Origin: Larix kaempferi
Lineage: Eukaryota > Streptophyta > Pinopsida > Pinales > Pinaceae
Direction: 5' to 3'
NCBI GenBank assembly: GCA_027924585.1
Contig: BSBM01000372.1
Span: forward strand, 9,221,001 to 9,285,000
DNA length: 64,000 nucleotides
Made by a program: the position numbers and the translations under genes. Under the pieces are notes generated by a model. It was not told the DNA's origin, made no database searches, and worked only from the letters and a program-made list of their open reading frames with translations. This document shows positions 1 to 12,160 of the stretch, piece after piece (the stretch's first letter is position 1; each line of letters begins with the position of its first letter).

Positions 1-3000
1 ATAAAAAAAATAAGTTTAAGGTGATAAATCCTCCTCTTTATCACTGTTGTTGTGTGGGCATTGTTCTCCATATTCTACTACATTCATCTTCTTAGCCTTA
101 TGTATATTTCTTTAGAAATATAGAAACATCCTTTGCAATTTGTTAAAATTTGCATTGTTTCTCTATTTAGCTTGATCCATTCTATCCAAGCCTAACTTGA
201 CCATTCTTGATTTCCATCCCATAGTTGCATTGTTAGGTTACTTTACTATTTCCTTCCCTTGGCCAATATTTCCCTAATGTTAACTTTACTTGGAATCTCA
301 AGCACTTCATGGGATGCAATTACCGCCATTTCAACTCCATTTGAAGTATTTTCAAAGTCCATTATCCTTCTTATCTCCAATTATCTTTGAGTCTCATTCC
401 ATTCTGGAGCTTGCTTTCATTTCCCATGGAAATCTTTACCACGATTTTGAATCGCACAATAGACCCACACACTATAATGTCTTATTCCACCATTAACAAC
501 TTCTATGTGAATGAAAATTTCATCACTGCTTCCCATTCTTTACACATGAATTATTGGTTCATAAATTTCAACTCTTCCCAACATGCATACACTTTCCCAC
601 AAGGATAATTCACTCGTTACCTATATGAGCTACATGTTCTTTATCTGTTAGTATATTCCACATTACCATTAGTCATTATTATTTCCTCTATAACCATATA
701 TGATAGCTAATTAATCTGAGTACAAGATTCAATATCCCTTCTCTGCAATTCATATTTAGAATTCTAAATATAATAAATGCATTGCATGCATTCTGGATAG
801 GGCACCACCAATCATTCTTAGTTCCTTATTTCTTCATGAGTGTCTATAAAATACAATATGAAATAATATAATTTTATCCATTCAAGATGTTGGTTCACAT
901 GTAAACAAACATTATAATAATATTCTCACTCAAATATCCTTTCTCATAAAAATTACTATCATGTTACCAAGAATTCAATCATCCTTGTTTTTATTCTTCA
1001 TGTTATTAGTTCACAAGCAATTTTAACCTACTTGCTCTCTCAATTGTGCCAACATTTCATTGTGAGAGAATTATTATGATGTTCATATAGCCTTCCTTAA
1101 TCATTTTCACCTCTATCAAACTTCAATATCATCCTACAATTTTTTCTCAAAGTTTAGGATGATTTGGAGGTCACCCATATTGGAAATTTTCTTGCCTAAT
1201 TAATCTTGGAGGCTTTATTTTGTTTGTTTTCTGAAATAACTAGAAACATATTTTAAAAATCAGAATCCTCTATTATATTATCCTTTGCATTGTCTTTCCA
1301 ATGACTATGACCATGTTTATTTCCAAGTTTGGGGCTAAAAGTTACAACACTCCAAAGTTACCGATTTTCCCAATTTATGCACTTCTCCTATAGGTGTACT
1401 TAGTCTTAGATACCAACTTCATCTACCTATAGAAGAAAATCTAGGAAGAACTAGGAAATTTTTTGTATTAAGAACTATTTTTTTTAACAAGAACGAGTAA
1501 ATGATTTTTATAAAAAGACTGAAATGAATCAAAATAAACAATATTACAAATTTCGGTCCAAAGAGAGGAGGTTCTGATTTTTTTGAAAAAACTAATTATC
1601 CCATATACAGTCATCCATTTTTCTGTCCATAATTCCCTATGTCCATAGACAATTACACTACTGTAATTCTTATAAACCAGCCTAGCACTAAAATGCGAAA
1701 AAAGAGAATAAACCAAACAAAAAATTTAGATGGGACTGTGTGCATTGCTCATATCCTGGTCTTGTTCAGTGTTTTCAAGATTTTCTTCTACTTCTGCTTC
1801 ATTGTCTTCTAAATCAACAGAGCTTGGAATGTTGACAATTGCACTAGGTTGTGAACATGGGATCCATCATAATCCTATTTTCTGAAATAATCTGTGGTGC
1901 GAGATTGTTGCACTCCAAGAAGGCCATAATGTATGTCCACTTGATCTTTCTGAACCCAGAATTTATCCTCCACATCATACAAACATACGTCCAAACAAGA
2001 CACCTACAATGTGGTTTGATGCGCTATCTACTCCAAATCCTCAAACTTTCCCAGAATAAGCAGACCTTCATTGATTTGGGCATCACAAGTTCGAGTGTTC
2101 TCTTCCACTTCATTAAGAAAACCATCCAGGCAAGAGGTGAAGGATGAAATCTAAAGAGATCCTTGTTCAACATATTCCAAATGAGATTCTATAATAGGCC
2201 TTCAAGCATCTGATTGGCGGACTATGCCAATTAAACCTTTAATTTTCATATTCATCAACTTCATTTGGCTACAAATGTCTCTAACATTTGCTTGGGTATC
2301 TCTCATACATTCTTGTGGCTCTTGCAACTGCTTGTTTATGTCCATTGTTGTCTTTGTCACCATCCAAACACACAATTTATTTGTAATGAAAATACCATAG
2401 ATTCTCCAAGTTTTGGTAGAATTTAGGTCTACCCTCACAATTTCAGAAAAAACCCTGAGATATGTCTTCAATACTGTCTTCATGAACTACAACTTCTGAC
2501 AGCTTCACATATCATGTATCCTAGACCTCTCATATCAAACAAGGGTAAGTAATTAGATAATTACCACATGATACAGCCTAAGCACGCTCCTCCTCACAAT
2601 AAACTTTGAAAATTTCTAGAAACCAATCCCCTAGAGAGCAGGAGAAGGCATCCAAAGTTCCAAAAAATATGAAACAACATTCCCAAGTCACAGCTAAAAT
2701 TCTCCTCTTGAGGCTACTCACACTAGATTCTTGATCACGATAGCAAGATAAATACACCACATAAGAAAATTGATGATTATCACCACACACTGGGAATAAA
2801 ATACTTTATACAAGACCTAAGACATCTAGAGACTTCGTAACTCCTTCGGATTTGATTCTTTGAGATGTGCGGTTGAGGTTGACAACAACCATCACCTTGA
2901 CTTCAATTCCCATGAGATAGAGTTTGCTAGGCAGAAAGAGGAGTGTCGTGTCCTATCCTTGAGGTTCCCAACAACAATAGATTGTATTGAAATCCCATTT

Positions 3001-3198
3001 AATACTGATGTAATTAGTTCATTTGCCAACTCAAATAATCCTATCTTAAATATTCTTCAAACCATTCTATTTAACTAATCAAATTTCCAAATAAAACATT
3101 TATAAATTTGAATTACATAGAGTCAATTATCTTTGAACTATTATCTATTATGATTTCAAAAGTAGAATCTCAGATCATAGTCATATGTTCAATGAACA
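1..3198. other. Intergenic, no gene recognised
   Basis: AT-rich DNA with only short open frames (up to about 98 codons) on both strands. None shows a motif or codon pattern I recognise, and they overlap one another as random frames do. No LTR, terminal inverted repeat or tRNA was seen. It may hold very old transposon remains. Confidence 0.6.
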
Positions 3199-4787
3199 CA
3201 TCCTATAAAAAATGCTATATCTGTTTTAATCAATTCAACTACAACCTAGAAAATAATTTTTCTATTATAAATATGAAATAAAATCCAAAAAGGTTATCAC
3301 AAAAAATAGTGCATAAAGAAAACAACTATAATTGAAAACATAGCCAAACTAATGACTAACTAACACAAGAATATATTCTTTTTAGAAATAGATGGAACAA
3401 TATCCCAAAGTAGGGGGCCCTTACTCCTTTGGGAATGCACTGCTAAAGAGCATTACATGCCTGAAGGATTAATGAAACACCAAGCTTCAAATGAGCATGA
3501 ATTTATACTCAAACCGAAGGTCACAAATTAGATTACAAGAAAAATCTTCTTCTTTGTTCTCTAATTTCCACTACCCTGTAATTTTGTTTCATCGCATATT
3601 TATAATATAAATTTAAAAACAAAAGGAGATTGTTACTGGGATAACACCATGTCCCAAACATGTGCAATTTGAGAGACTTGATAAATTCTAATTAAGGTTC
3701 ATGTATGAGAATAGACACAGATGGACTGCTTGAGACTCGATATCCTTGCGTCATTTCATGCACTTTTGTTGATGTCCACAAGGATTTCCCTTTAATTTCA
3801 CAACGTCTTTCTTGATTTGTATCAACAATTTCATAACACGAAGTAGATGAATTTTCTTTCCTCCACAAAATATGGATCTCTCTTTATCTTAGTTGTTGTC
3901 GGTTACGTTCATCGCATTGGAATTTTGTTTAGTTTGATCGCCTTCTAATGTTGACCTTGTTTGGTCTTCCAAACATCTCGTAGGTTCTGAAGCATCCCCT
4001 AGATGTCTAGAACAGGTCTGGAATTTTAAATTCTATCAGTCTATCAAATTTTATTTGATGAGGGTTAGATTTTTAGAGAGCTTTTCATTTTACATTTTAT
4101 GCAAATTTATAGAGGATTAATTTTTTTTTTTGGTATATGTCATAACACAATCCTCCTTCAATTACTTGAATATGGCCTTGTTTTTTACAACAAGATTTGG
4201 GAAGATAGTCCATTTTAGTAATAAAACCTAAATAAATTGTTTAACAATAAGCCAACTTCACTAACAATCCAAAAATCTCTTAAGAGATTTTATTTTTTAA
4301 GTAATTTAACATCTCTCCGTACAAGGCAAGTTGGATAGCTATAAGTTTTTTTGATGGGCTATCAATATACATAAACGTCAACTTCTACGTTTTAAATTTC
4401 AAGTTGCCGGTCAAATACGTCTAAAAAATGAAAAAACGTTTTGTGAAACGTCAAATTCCAGGCCTGGTCTAGAACATCTTCCCCATATCACATTACAACC
4501 CGGTCTTGTGCAACGATGAACCATCCACGGGTCTACAAGTTCACGGACTTCTTGTAACATGCAATTTTTAATAACTTGAAAATGACTTTCAATATTATAT
4601 GGGCTATCAAATAATAGGAAACCATTAGCAACAACAATTTTTAACCTCAAATTCTCCAGGATAGACATGTCCTACTTATAACATGGAAAAATAAGAAAAA
4701 TATGGTTATTCTGGTCAAAGTGATGAAGGTCAAGGTAGACAAAAAGGTGAGTCAACAATAAAAAATGTGCCAAAATGGGGAACCAAC
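3199..4787 (+). repeat. Diverged local repeat, copy C
   Basis: This stretch aligns in the same orientation with 28083-30505, and its last 250 bases also align with 42855-43095. Similarity begins at the phrase tataaaaaat and stops near 4787, where copies A and B go on with a different sequence. Differences are spread throughout, so C is clearly older than the A/B duplication. Relative to A it lacks the 1277-bp insertion at 28454 and contains its own 454-bp insertion at 4013. It has no coding capacity. It may be part of a larger unrecognised transposon. Confidence 0.8.
4013..4466. mobile_element. hAT-like MITE, 454 bp
   Basis: A non-coding insertion with 14-bp terminal inverted repeats: CAGGTCTGGAATTT at the left and, on the opposite strand, CAGGCCTGGAATTT at the right (one mismatch). 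It is flanked on both sides by the 8-bp duplication gtctagaa (4005-4012 and 4467-4474). The paralogous position in the copy at 28083-30505 (around 30180) is unoccupied. An 8-bp duplication with TIRs beginning CAG is the usual signature of hAT-superfamily non-autonomous elements. No transposase frame is present, so it would have been moved in trans. Confidence 0.88.
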
Positions 4788-7700
4788 ATCTTCTCCACAC
4801 CGATGATGTTGCAAGTCCCTATGCAACTAATTCAGGAATATTTTGGCAACCCAATATGAATGTTATACCAATTGTATCAGACATTTCCATACTCTGTGGC
4901 TTCATAGTAACCCAAACACTCGTCAACCTGTACCCATGTCGACCTTTCTTCAGATTAATTCCAATGCTATGTGGGCATGCAGATTTTTTTAGTACACCAA
5001 AGTAGTGGAAAATGAAATTTGAGACCTATCCACCTAGTTTCATTTCTTCTTAAGGAGTCCTAGTAGAGGTGAGATCTTATCAATGTTGTTTTAAACGTGG
5101 GATCACCCATGGGGTCTCTATGTTGTAAAACATGTGGCCGCATCATTTTCTATATTTCATGTGAAGATGATAAGGAGTCTATGACATATGTATTCCCACC
5201 TTTCTTAAAATTCTAGATTGCTAACCTCTAATTTTCCCTCATCATATTGACTTTACTGAGATCAGACAAAAGTTCTCATGATCTAAAACAATGATTGATG
5301 TTGTAGGATTTGCATCTCTTACTGTCAATCTTGAGGATATTTCACATTGATCAAAGAAGTCCATTTCTTTCTTCCCTTTAATTTGATTCTATATAAAGGA
5401 AGAAAAGGCTTTAATTTGTACATACCCAACTCCCGGTTTTGGGTTCCATTTAGTTTCTTCTTGCAATAAGGTGACAAATTGATAGAGTTCAAATAATAAA
5501 TTCTTCTCACTGTTTGAAGAAACATAGTACACGTTTACAAAAATAGTAATGTTGTTAATTTCACATTGTCCCCCTGCTGCCAATCTGGAAAGCTTCAATC
5601 CTGTCCACTGTTCATACAAAAACACATAATATAATTTAAAGGGACATGTGCAAGAAAATACTTGTAAAGCAAGCCCACATGCCATCTGAACCTTCTACTC
5701 TTTAGCTTTCAATTGATGTTTGACATCCTACAATATTGATTTCCATTTATCCTCTTCATGCAAATATTGATCCATCCATCTCTCCCACATATTTTGAACT
5801 TTTTTCTTATACAGATCCTTGTAAATGATACCCAAATCATAGACTTCCTCTTTACCTTGCAAGTGATGGATGTTCACTTTTGGAGAGGCTAAGACAAGTG
5901 TATTATTTATGATAACATCTAAAATTTCATTAATGAAACCTTGGGCTGGTTAAATACCATCATAATTTATTTTTGAAGGCTCTTGGTCTTCCCTATCAAG
6001 GGACATCTTTGTTTCCATAGCATTTATTAAGACATTGAAATTAGACTATACTTCCCCTCTACTTTATTCTTTCACTTGCATCTCATACAATTTTATCTTA
6101 AGCCTTCGGTTTCGATATTTCACCATTTGAATCTATTTATACCACCTCCTGCTCTGTTTTCTAAGAAAATTATTATGTGACTTCAATTGTTCATTTTATT
6201 CCCTTAATTTATATATATATAGAGAGAGAGTGTGTGTGTGTGTGACATGTTCCTTTAATTTCTCGATTAAACTATTTTTCTTCTTCAATTTTAAATCTTG
6301 TAACAGGGAAGAGGAAGAAGGTGTGTCAAATGGAACCTATTTCATATGGTATTCATCTGCAAAATTGGGACAAACGATCTTTGTCTCCGGAAATTCTGGT
6401 TTTTCTGGTTTTTCCACTAGAAATTTTGAATAATTAATCTAAAAAAACCTCGTCCTTGGTCTTCGAGGAGGATTTGTTGAATTTATGACTTGGACATAAT
6501 CATCCCCTTAGTATACATCTTGAACTCCTTTACCATGTTATGCAATTTCTAGTCCCTTCTCCACCATGCTCCTTGTGACTCTTTGTTTTGTTCTTCAGGT
6601 TTCTATTGAAGGCCAAACCCTTCACTTCTTCTGCTCTATTGAACTCTCAATGGCATGTGAAGTGGATTCTTCTACATTTAGTCTTGGAGTTCTAATGACC
6701 AAAACTTCTTGGAAATATTTTTGTATTAGAAATTATTCCCAGATTAAGTGATTTTTCCTTAATTCATACCTAATGATTAATTTGACTAACCCATGATGAT
6801 ATAAACTTCTTTCTACTTTCTTTAGTTGGGTTTGAACACATGCAACCATTTTCGTTAAAAATTTCCAAAGATAGAAGGGGATATTGATCAACTACCTCTC
6901 TTTTAAATGCAACAATAAGTGAATGTGATACATATAGGCAAACAAATACCTCCCTTCACATGTTATATACTTCTGGACAAAGAATACAACATCTTTCCAA
7001 GGTTCAATCAACCATTTTCTTGGTAATCCTACCCCACTAATCAGGTTCTAGTGTGTTTTTGTGCATAAATTGTTTCCATTCCCTTGATTCCATAATTTGA
7101 ATCCTTAAACATCTCTCTTCAATTTGGCGTAGTCCTGTAACTGTAGCGAAGGAGGCTTCTGAAACCAGGACTCAAAAATCGCCTATATTTCCACTGGCTC
7201 CATAGAAATTATTTGCAAATGCCATGGTTAATTTGTCATTATACCCCTTGATAGAAAATTCTTCTACATTTTGGGTACTCCTCCAAATGTCAACACCTTT
7301 GGGTTCATGGAGATTTACTCCTTTCCTTGTCATGATCCTGTATTCAACACGGTGACAGAGATGTTGGATTTCCCAATTGTCCACTTGAACTGTTAACCAA
7401 GGTTTGTCGATTTCAAAATTGCAAGTTCGCAGAGACCGCAAGTGAATTACAAAATGGAAAATGGTATGCAATATATAAATGGTAATTCAAATGGTAGTTG
7501 ATTATTTGTCACCACCCTTCTATAATTTCAAACAAAATCATGATATCACATGCTTCGTAATTTGTGATGAATACAACATAACATGATTTGTAATGATGGT
7601 AATAAGTTTCGAATAGAAGGGGCATTTCATGATGGAAAATATTGGTAACATTACAAAACGGGGTAAAGTAAATTGGGATAAGGTATGATGATGCAGTTCA

Positions 7701-8261
7701 GGTAGGAAATATAATGATGAGGGTAGCATGAATTGATTATATTATACAATCATAGAACTTCAATAGGTAATAGATTAAGATTGAATTTGTAATTTCTTAG
7801 TAAATTGATAAGCCTAAATAAAAACCATGATTTGGTCATCATTTTTACCAATTTGTGCCATGCTTAATCTGATGTCTTGAAACTTTTTTAGAATGGAGAA
7901 AAGAATCTTCAAAGCTTGGAATCCTAGAATGAAGTTGATTTGAACCTTGAAGTTCACTACAACATAATCTTGGTAGAATCTTTTGTAGAAAGATTAGTTA
8001 TGAATCATGCTATGATATTTATTGAAACAAATTTTGAAATTTTGAAAATTTGAAACATGTTACAAATGCTTGTAGATATGGTAACAACTGAAAAATTCTT
8101 ATTACTGAAATCTACTATTGAATTTGACAGAAACATATTGCTTTTATCTCGAACTTTATCTTCCTGAATTATGGTTTTCCAACAAATTTAACATACAATT
8201 GTTCCTTAAAAAGGTTTTCAAAGATGAAATTTATTTTTATCTTTGTTAATTAATTTATTTA
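4788..8261. other. Intergenic, no gene recognised
   Basis: About 3.5 kb of AT-rich DNA with scattered frames under 100 codons, none with a recognisable domain. The only clear feature is a compound microsatellite at 6209-6244. The right edge is the outer end of the copia-1 LTR at 8262. Confidence 0.55.
6209..6244. repeat. Compound microsatellite (TA)(GA)(GT)
   Basis: Runs of at, then ag, then tg dinucleotides follow each other directly, about 36 bases in total. The short open frame starting at 6230 begins inside this run and is not credible as a gene. Confidence 0.9.
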
Positions 8262-8447
8262 TGTAGAGCTAAATCCCAAATATTGATGATTTGATTAATG
8301 TGCAAGATAACTTATTTATACAACTAGAGTGACTCTTGGACTTCAGCTTCCAAGAGGTCCATTGGATTCCATGAGGACTCTTCATCTTCTTAATAATTAT
8401 TTACAATAGTTACAAAACTCTAATCCTTTCGGATTAGGTTTCTAACA
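8262..8447 (-). repeat. copia-1 3' LTR (186 bp)
   Basis: On the minus strand it starts TGTTAGAAACC and ends TCTACA. It matches 25482-25667 over its full length. It contains a TATA box (TATAAATAAG on the minus strand, 8311-8320). The adjoining purine tract on its coding side (minus strand AAGGTGGGGA, about 8448-8458) marks it as the 3' LTR. Confidence 0.88.
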
Positions 8448-8464
8448 TTCCCCACCTTAATCCG

Positions 8465-9310
8465 AAGGGGTGTTTGTGAGTCCTAGCATGTTTCTGAACT
8501 TTTCAAACTTTTCTCTTCCAAGCGCTTTCGTGAAGATGTCTGCAATTTTCTCATTCGTGGAACAATGTCATAAATGAAATGTCTTGGCATCTACATGACG
8601 TCGAATCAGATGGTACTTCATGTTGATGTGCTTGGTTTGATCATGGAATCTGGGATTCATTGTAGCCAATTTGATTGCAAAAGTGTTTTCGATTAGTAAG
8701 GGAGTGGATTTCTCTTATTTCTCCTGCAAATATTCAAGTGTATTCCGGAGCCACATAATCTCCTTTATTGATTCCACAACAACCACATGTTCTTCTTTTG
8801 TTATCGAATCTGTTTGAACTGACTATTGTGTGATCTCCAAGAGGTAGTTTATGATCCAAGACTCATGAGGTAGCTATAAGTAGATACTCATGTCTCTTTG
8901 TCGACATTAAATTCTGAATCAAAGTACCCAATAAGTTTGAATTCATACACCTTATAATACTTGAGTCCAAATTCTTGAGTCCCCTTCAAGTATCATAAAA
9001 CTCTTTTGGTAGCAGACCAGTTTCCTCCACAAGGTTTTTGTGTGAAACTTGAAAGTATGCCAACAACATATGAAATATCTAGTCTGGTGGTGGTAAGGTA
9101 GATAAGGCTTCCCAAAATCTATCGGTACTTGGTCGCATCCTTGAATTATTTTCCTTCATTCGATGTGAGCTTCAACTTTTGTTCTATTGGAGTAGAGAGA
9201 GGGTTGCATTCTGTCCTGCAAAATTTGTTAAATAATTCTCCAACTTTATTTTTCTGGGATATGAATATGTACTTAGTATTTTGAGTCACTTCAATTCCCA
9301 AGTAGTTGTG
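8465..9310 (-). pseudogene. copia-1 RNase H domain, broken
   Basis: The C-terminal end of copia pol. On the minus strand near 8470-8560 the frame reads IADIFTKALGREKFEKFRNM, the typical copia RNase H tail. Upstream, near 8900-9100, are fragments of the domain containing GYFDSEFNVDKE-like and YLKGTQEFGLKYY-like text. Stops and small indels interrupt it. RNase H would degrade the RNA strand during reverse transcription. It sits directly before the purine tract and 3' LTR, as expected. Confidence 0.8.
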
Positions 9311-9316
9311 AAGGTG

Positions 9317-10363
9317 TCATAGTTCTATCGTTTCAAATCCCTTCTTCAAATATTTATTTATGGATACAATATGAATTTCATTATTCCCTCTCATCAAAAT
9401 GTCATCTACATACACCACAAGATACACAATAGACATTCCAACTTTCTTTACAAACAATCTTGCGTCATCAACATTAAAATGTTTGAAATTTAAATTCAGA
9501 AGATGCTCAGTTAGCTTTTCATACCATGCGCTAGGTGCTTGTTTCATGTCGTACAATGACTTGATGAGCTTACATACCTTATGTCATTTCCCTTTCACAA
9601 CAAATACTTATGGATGAGACATGAATAAATTCTCTTTCAAGTATCCATTCAAGAAAGTTGTTTTCACATCCATCTGATGAACTTTCCACCCATTCTATGA
9701 AGCCAACAATAATAAGGTACAGATGGTATCCCATTTTTTTGTGGGGGAGAATGTCTCTTCATATTCAATTCATTCCTTTTGTGCATAGCCTTTTTCCACA
9801 AGCCTCACCTTGTGCTTGTCGAGTGAGCCATCTAATCTGTATTTGTTCATGTATACCCACTTGCAGCCAATTGGTTTGGTTCCAAATGGAGGGTCAACCA
9901 ACTTCCAAGTTCCATTCTTCATGAGCACATCATACTCATTTTGCATGGCTTCTTTCCACTCATCCTGGGCAGTAGATTCTTCAAAGGAATTTTGTTCAAT
10001 ATTAGTAGATAAATTCAATTCACAGTCATATGAAACATCCATGTATTCTACATCACCTAATTTTGAGTTATCTGCATCTCCTCCATCTTCTTGTATGGTT
10101 GTATTTCTTGTTCCTGTGTTTCCAATTTCATCTAGATGGATCATTTCAAGTGTCTTTGTGTCCCATTTCGAAACTTGCCATGATGGCCCAAGTTTATCAA
10201 CTAGTGGTGCTTCATTTTCTTCAAGATTCAATGTTCCAATCCTCTCAATCACATCTTCCAATTGAACCTCCCATTCAAGTGAAGTGGCAAGAACTTCTTC
10301 TTCATTAGTTTCTTCGTGAAGGGGTGTTGGTGCTTCAAAAGGAAATTCTAGAGATTGATCCAA
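9317..10363 (-). pseudogene. copia-1 reverse transcriptase, broken
   Basis: Two minus-strand frames make up the copia RT. The upstream one (10363-9770, 197 aa) has an acidic linker followed by the RT start: WKEAMQNEYDVLMKNGTWKL, then CKWVY and RLVEKGYAQ. The downstream one (9556-9317, 79 aa) has MKQAPSAWYEKL and the intact catalytic motif YVDD, followed by ILMRG. About 210 bases between them still encode RT text but contain stops and a frame change. The domain synthesised cDNA inside the virus-like particle. The catalytic aspartates survive here, unlike in copia-2. Confidence 0.88.
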
Positions 10364-10589
10364 GATAGGGACCCCACCTTCAAGATGTGGAATTTCATTA
10401 TCAACTTCTTAATAGGTCTTTAAATGGGAAATTTTTTCTAGACGATCAAGCTATATTTCAATAGAATTGTCATTTTTATTCATTTCAAGAAAAATGATTT
10501 ATATGGAAATAATAAACTTCTTGTTTACCTCATCATAAATATGATATGCCTTGGTGGTGTTTGAATACCCCAAGAAAATGAATTTTCAA

Positions 10590-11345
10590 CTTCAAGCACC
10601 AAGCTTGTGTCTTTGTTATTTTGGTATCAAGGCATAGTAAGCAGAACCAAAGACCCTGAGATGCCTCACCAAAGGGATGCGACCATACAACATTTCATGC
10701 AGAGTCTTCTTTTCAAGAGCATGAGTTGGAATTATATTTCTCAAATAGACTGCACATAGAACCGCATCACCCCAAAACATTAGTTTGACATTCTTGAAAA
10801 ACAACATGGAGCATACCATATTCATGATGGTTATGTTCATTCTTTTTGACACACCATTTTGTTGAGGGTTGTAAGGAACTATAGTTTAGTGTGTAATCCC
10901 ATGTTGATGAACATAGTCTTAAAAATTATTATAAGTGCATTCTTTCCATTATCAATATGAATCATGCCAATATGGGATTATGATTCATTTTCTATCCATC
11001 CATGAAAATTTTTGATTGTTTGAAATTCTTCAGAATCTTTGTTTAACAAGTATACCCAACACATATTGGTGTAGTCATCAACAAAGGTTATGAGATATTT
11101 ATTACCATTAGATGAAGGAATAGGCATGGGACCACATAGGTCAGAGTGAATTACCTTCAAATTTCTACATGCTCTGAATTTTGACTCATGAAATGGTTGC
11201 TTACTATGTTTTCCTAGTATGCATGCATCACATTTGTTCATTTTCTTAGGAATGGTGGGAAAACTAGAAACACCATAAGTGAAGATCGCTATAGTTTAAG
11301 TGTCCATATCTAGCATTCCATAAAAGATTGGTTGACATAGTACCT
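10590..11345 (-). pseudogene. copia-1 integrase, broken
   Basis: Minus-strand frames 11241-10978 and 10852-10616 encode integrase. The pre-integrase zinc region (ARYGHLNY near 11330, then CDACILGKHSKQPF) is followed by the core start HSDLCGPM and VDDY, and near the end by a WGDAV...YLRN segment and HLRVFGSAYYALIPK. The part that should carry the second core Asp and the Glu (10860-10978) is out of frame. Gypsy-1 inserted just upstream, cutting pol from protease and gag. Confidence 0.87.
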
Positions 11346-11474
11346 TCTTCATGCTAAGAGAGTAGGAAACGTTTTGAACTCTTGCATATGATACTTTCAT
11401 CTTCAACAACTTTCCATCTTCATATCCGATCATGATGAATTGGTTGTTAGAGTAATTCCTTATCTATACCATTC
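11346..11474 (-). pseudogene. copia-1 protease/integrase junction, cut by gypsy-1
   Basis: About 130 bases of copia-1 between the integrase zinc region and the gypsy-1 left end. The last five bases (11470-11474, cattc) are the left copy of the gypsy-1 target duplication. The minus-strand text is too decayed to place the protease active site. Confidence 0.5.
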
Positions 11475-11972
11475 TGTTATCCCTAAAGTTGATCCTAGAC
11501 TATAGGGGATCAAGCTTAAGGAGATCTTGGTTGTAGGAATAAGGCATCTACACAATGATTGTTTCAGTTTTGTTTGGTGGAAGCAGAAAACATAGCTATG
11601 TAAAATATTTAAAAGGAAATAAAAGACAGGTACAGTATAACATCTCAATATATGAATAGAAGCAGAAGAAAGACTGTGATTTTAAGGCTATGAATATAAG
11701 AGCTCAAATATATTTCATGATGGGGGCATAGTTATATACTGTTAGGAAGAATCATAACATGGAATTTAGACCACATATGGACATAATACCAAAAGCATAC
11801 ACTTCATAAATTGAAAAAGAAATGGCTCAAAGATCATATTTTTAATTCATAACAGTCATCTTCTGCAAAAATTAACATAAGAAATACATACAGATCTGCA
11901 TGAAACAACTCCTTAAAATCAAACTTCTATCATGTTCCTCTAGTTCCAACCCTTATTACCTCTGTCTATGTC

Positions 11973-11981
11973 CTATTTATA
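11973..11981 (-). promoter_or_regulatory. Probable TATA box of gypsy-1 LTR
   Basis: Minus-strand TATAAATAG about 500 bp before the LTR end. The other LTR has TATAAATAA at 21142-21150. If transcription starts about 30 bp downstream, U3 is about 2.35 kb long and the LTR-encoded frame lies wholly within U3. Confidence 0.5.
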
Positions 11982-12160
11982 CAAAATTTGTTCAAAATAG
12001 AAAACAATTACTAGATCCTATTACATTGGATCTGATTGCTCCAAAAATAAAATAGAGTTTTTAGAATAAAGTCTAAGTCTATCGAATTGTTACAACAAGC
12101 AAACCTAATAATAACAACTTGCCACCTAAGACATCTTATCTCTTAATTGTAGAAGATAGA

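Noticed and set aside
2202-2790. Minus-strand frames of 93 and 70 codons as host gene exons
   Set aside because: No splice-linked continuation, no domain, and similar-sized random frames occur on both strands nearby.
6230-6433. 67-codon frame starting MCVCVTCSF
   Set aside because: It begins inside a (GT)n microsatellite and shows no domain.
9658-10308. Plus-strand frames of 88-151 codons opposite copia-1 RT
   Set aside because: They are antisense shadows of the RT and linker on the minus strand and have no domains of their own.
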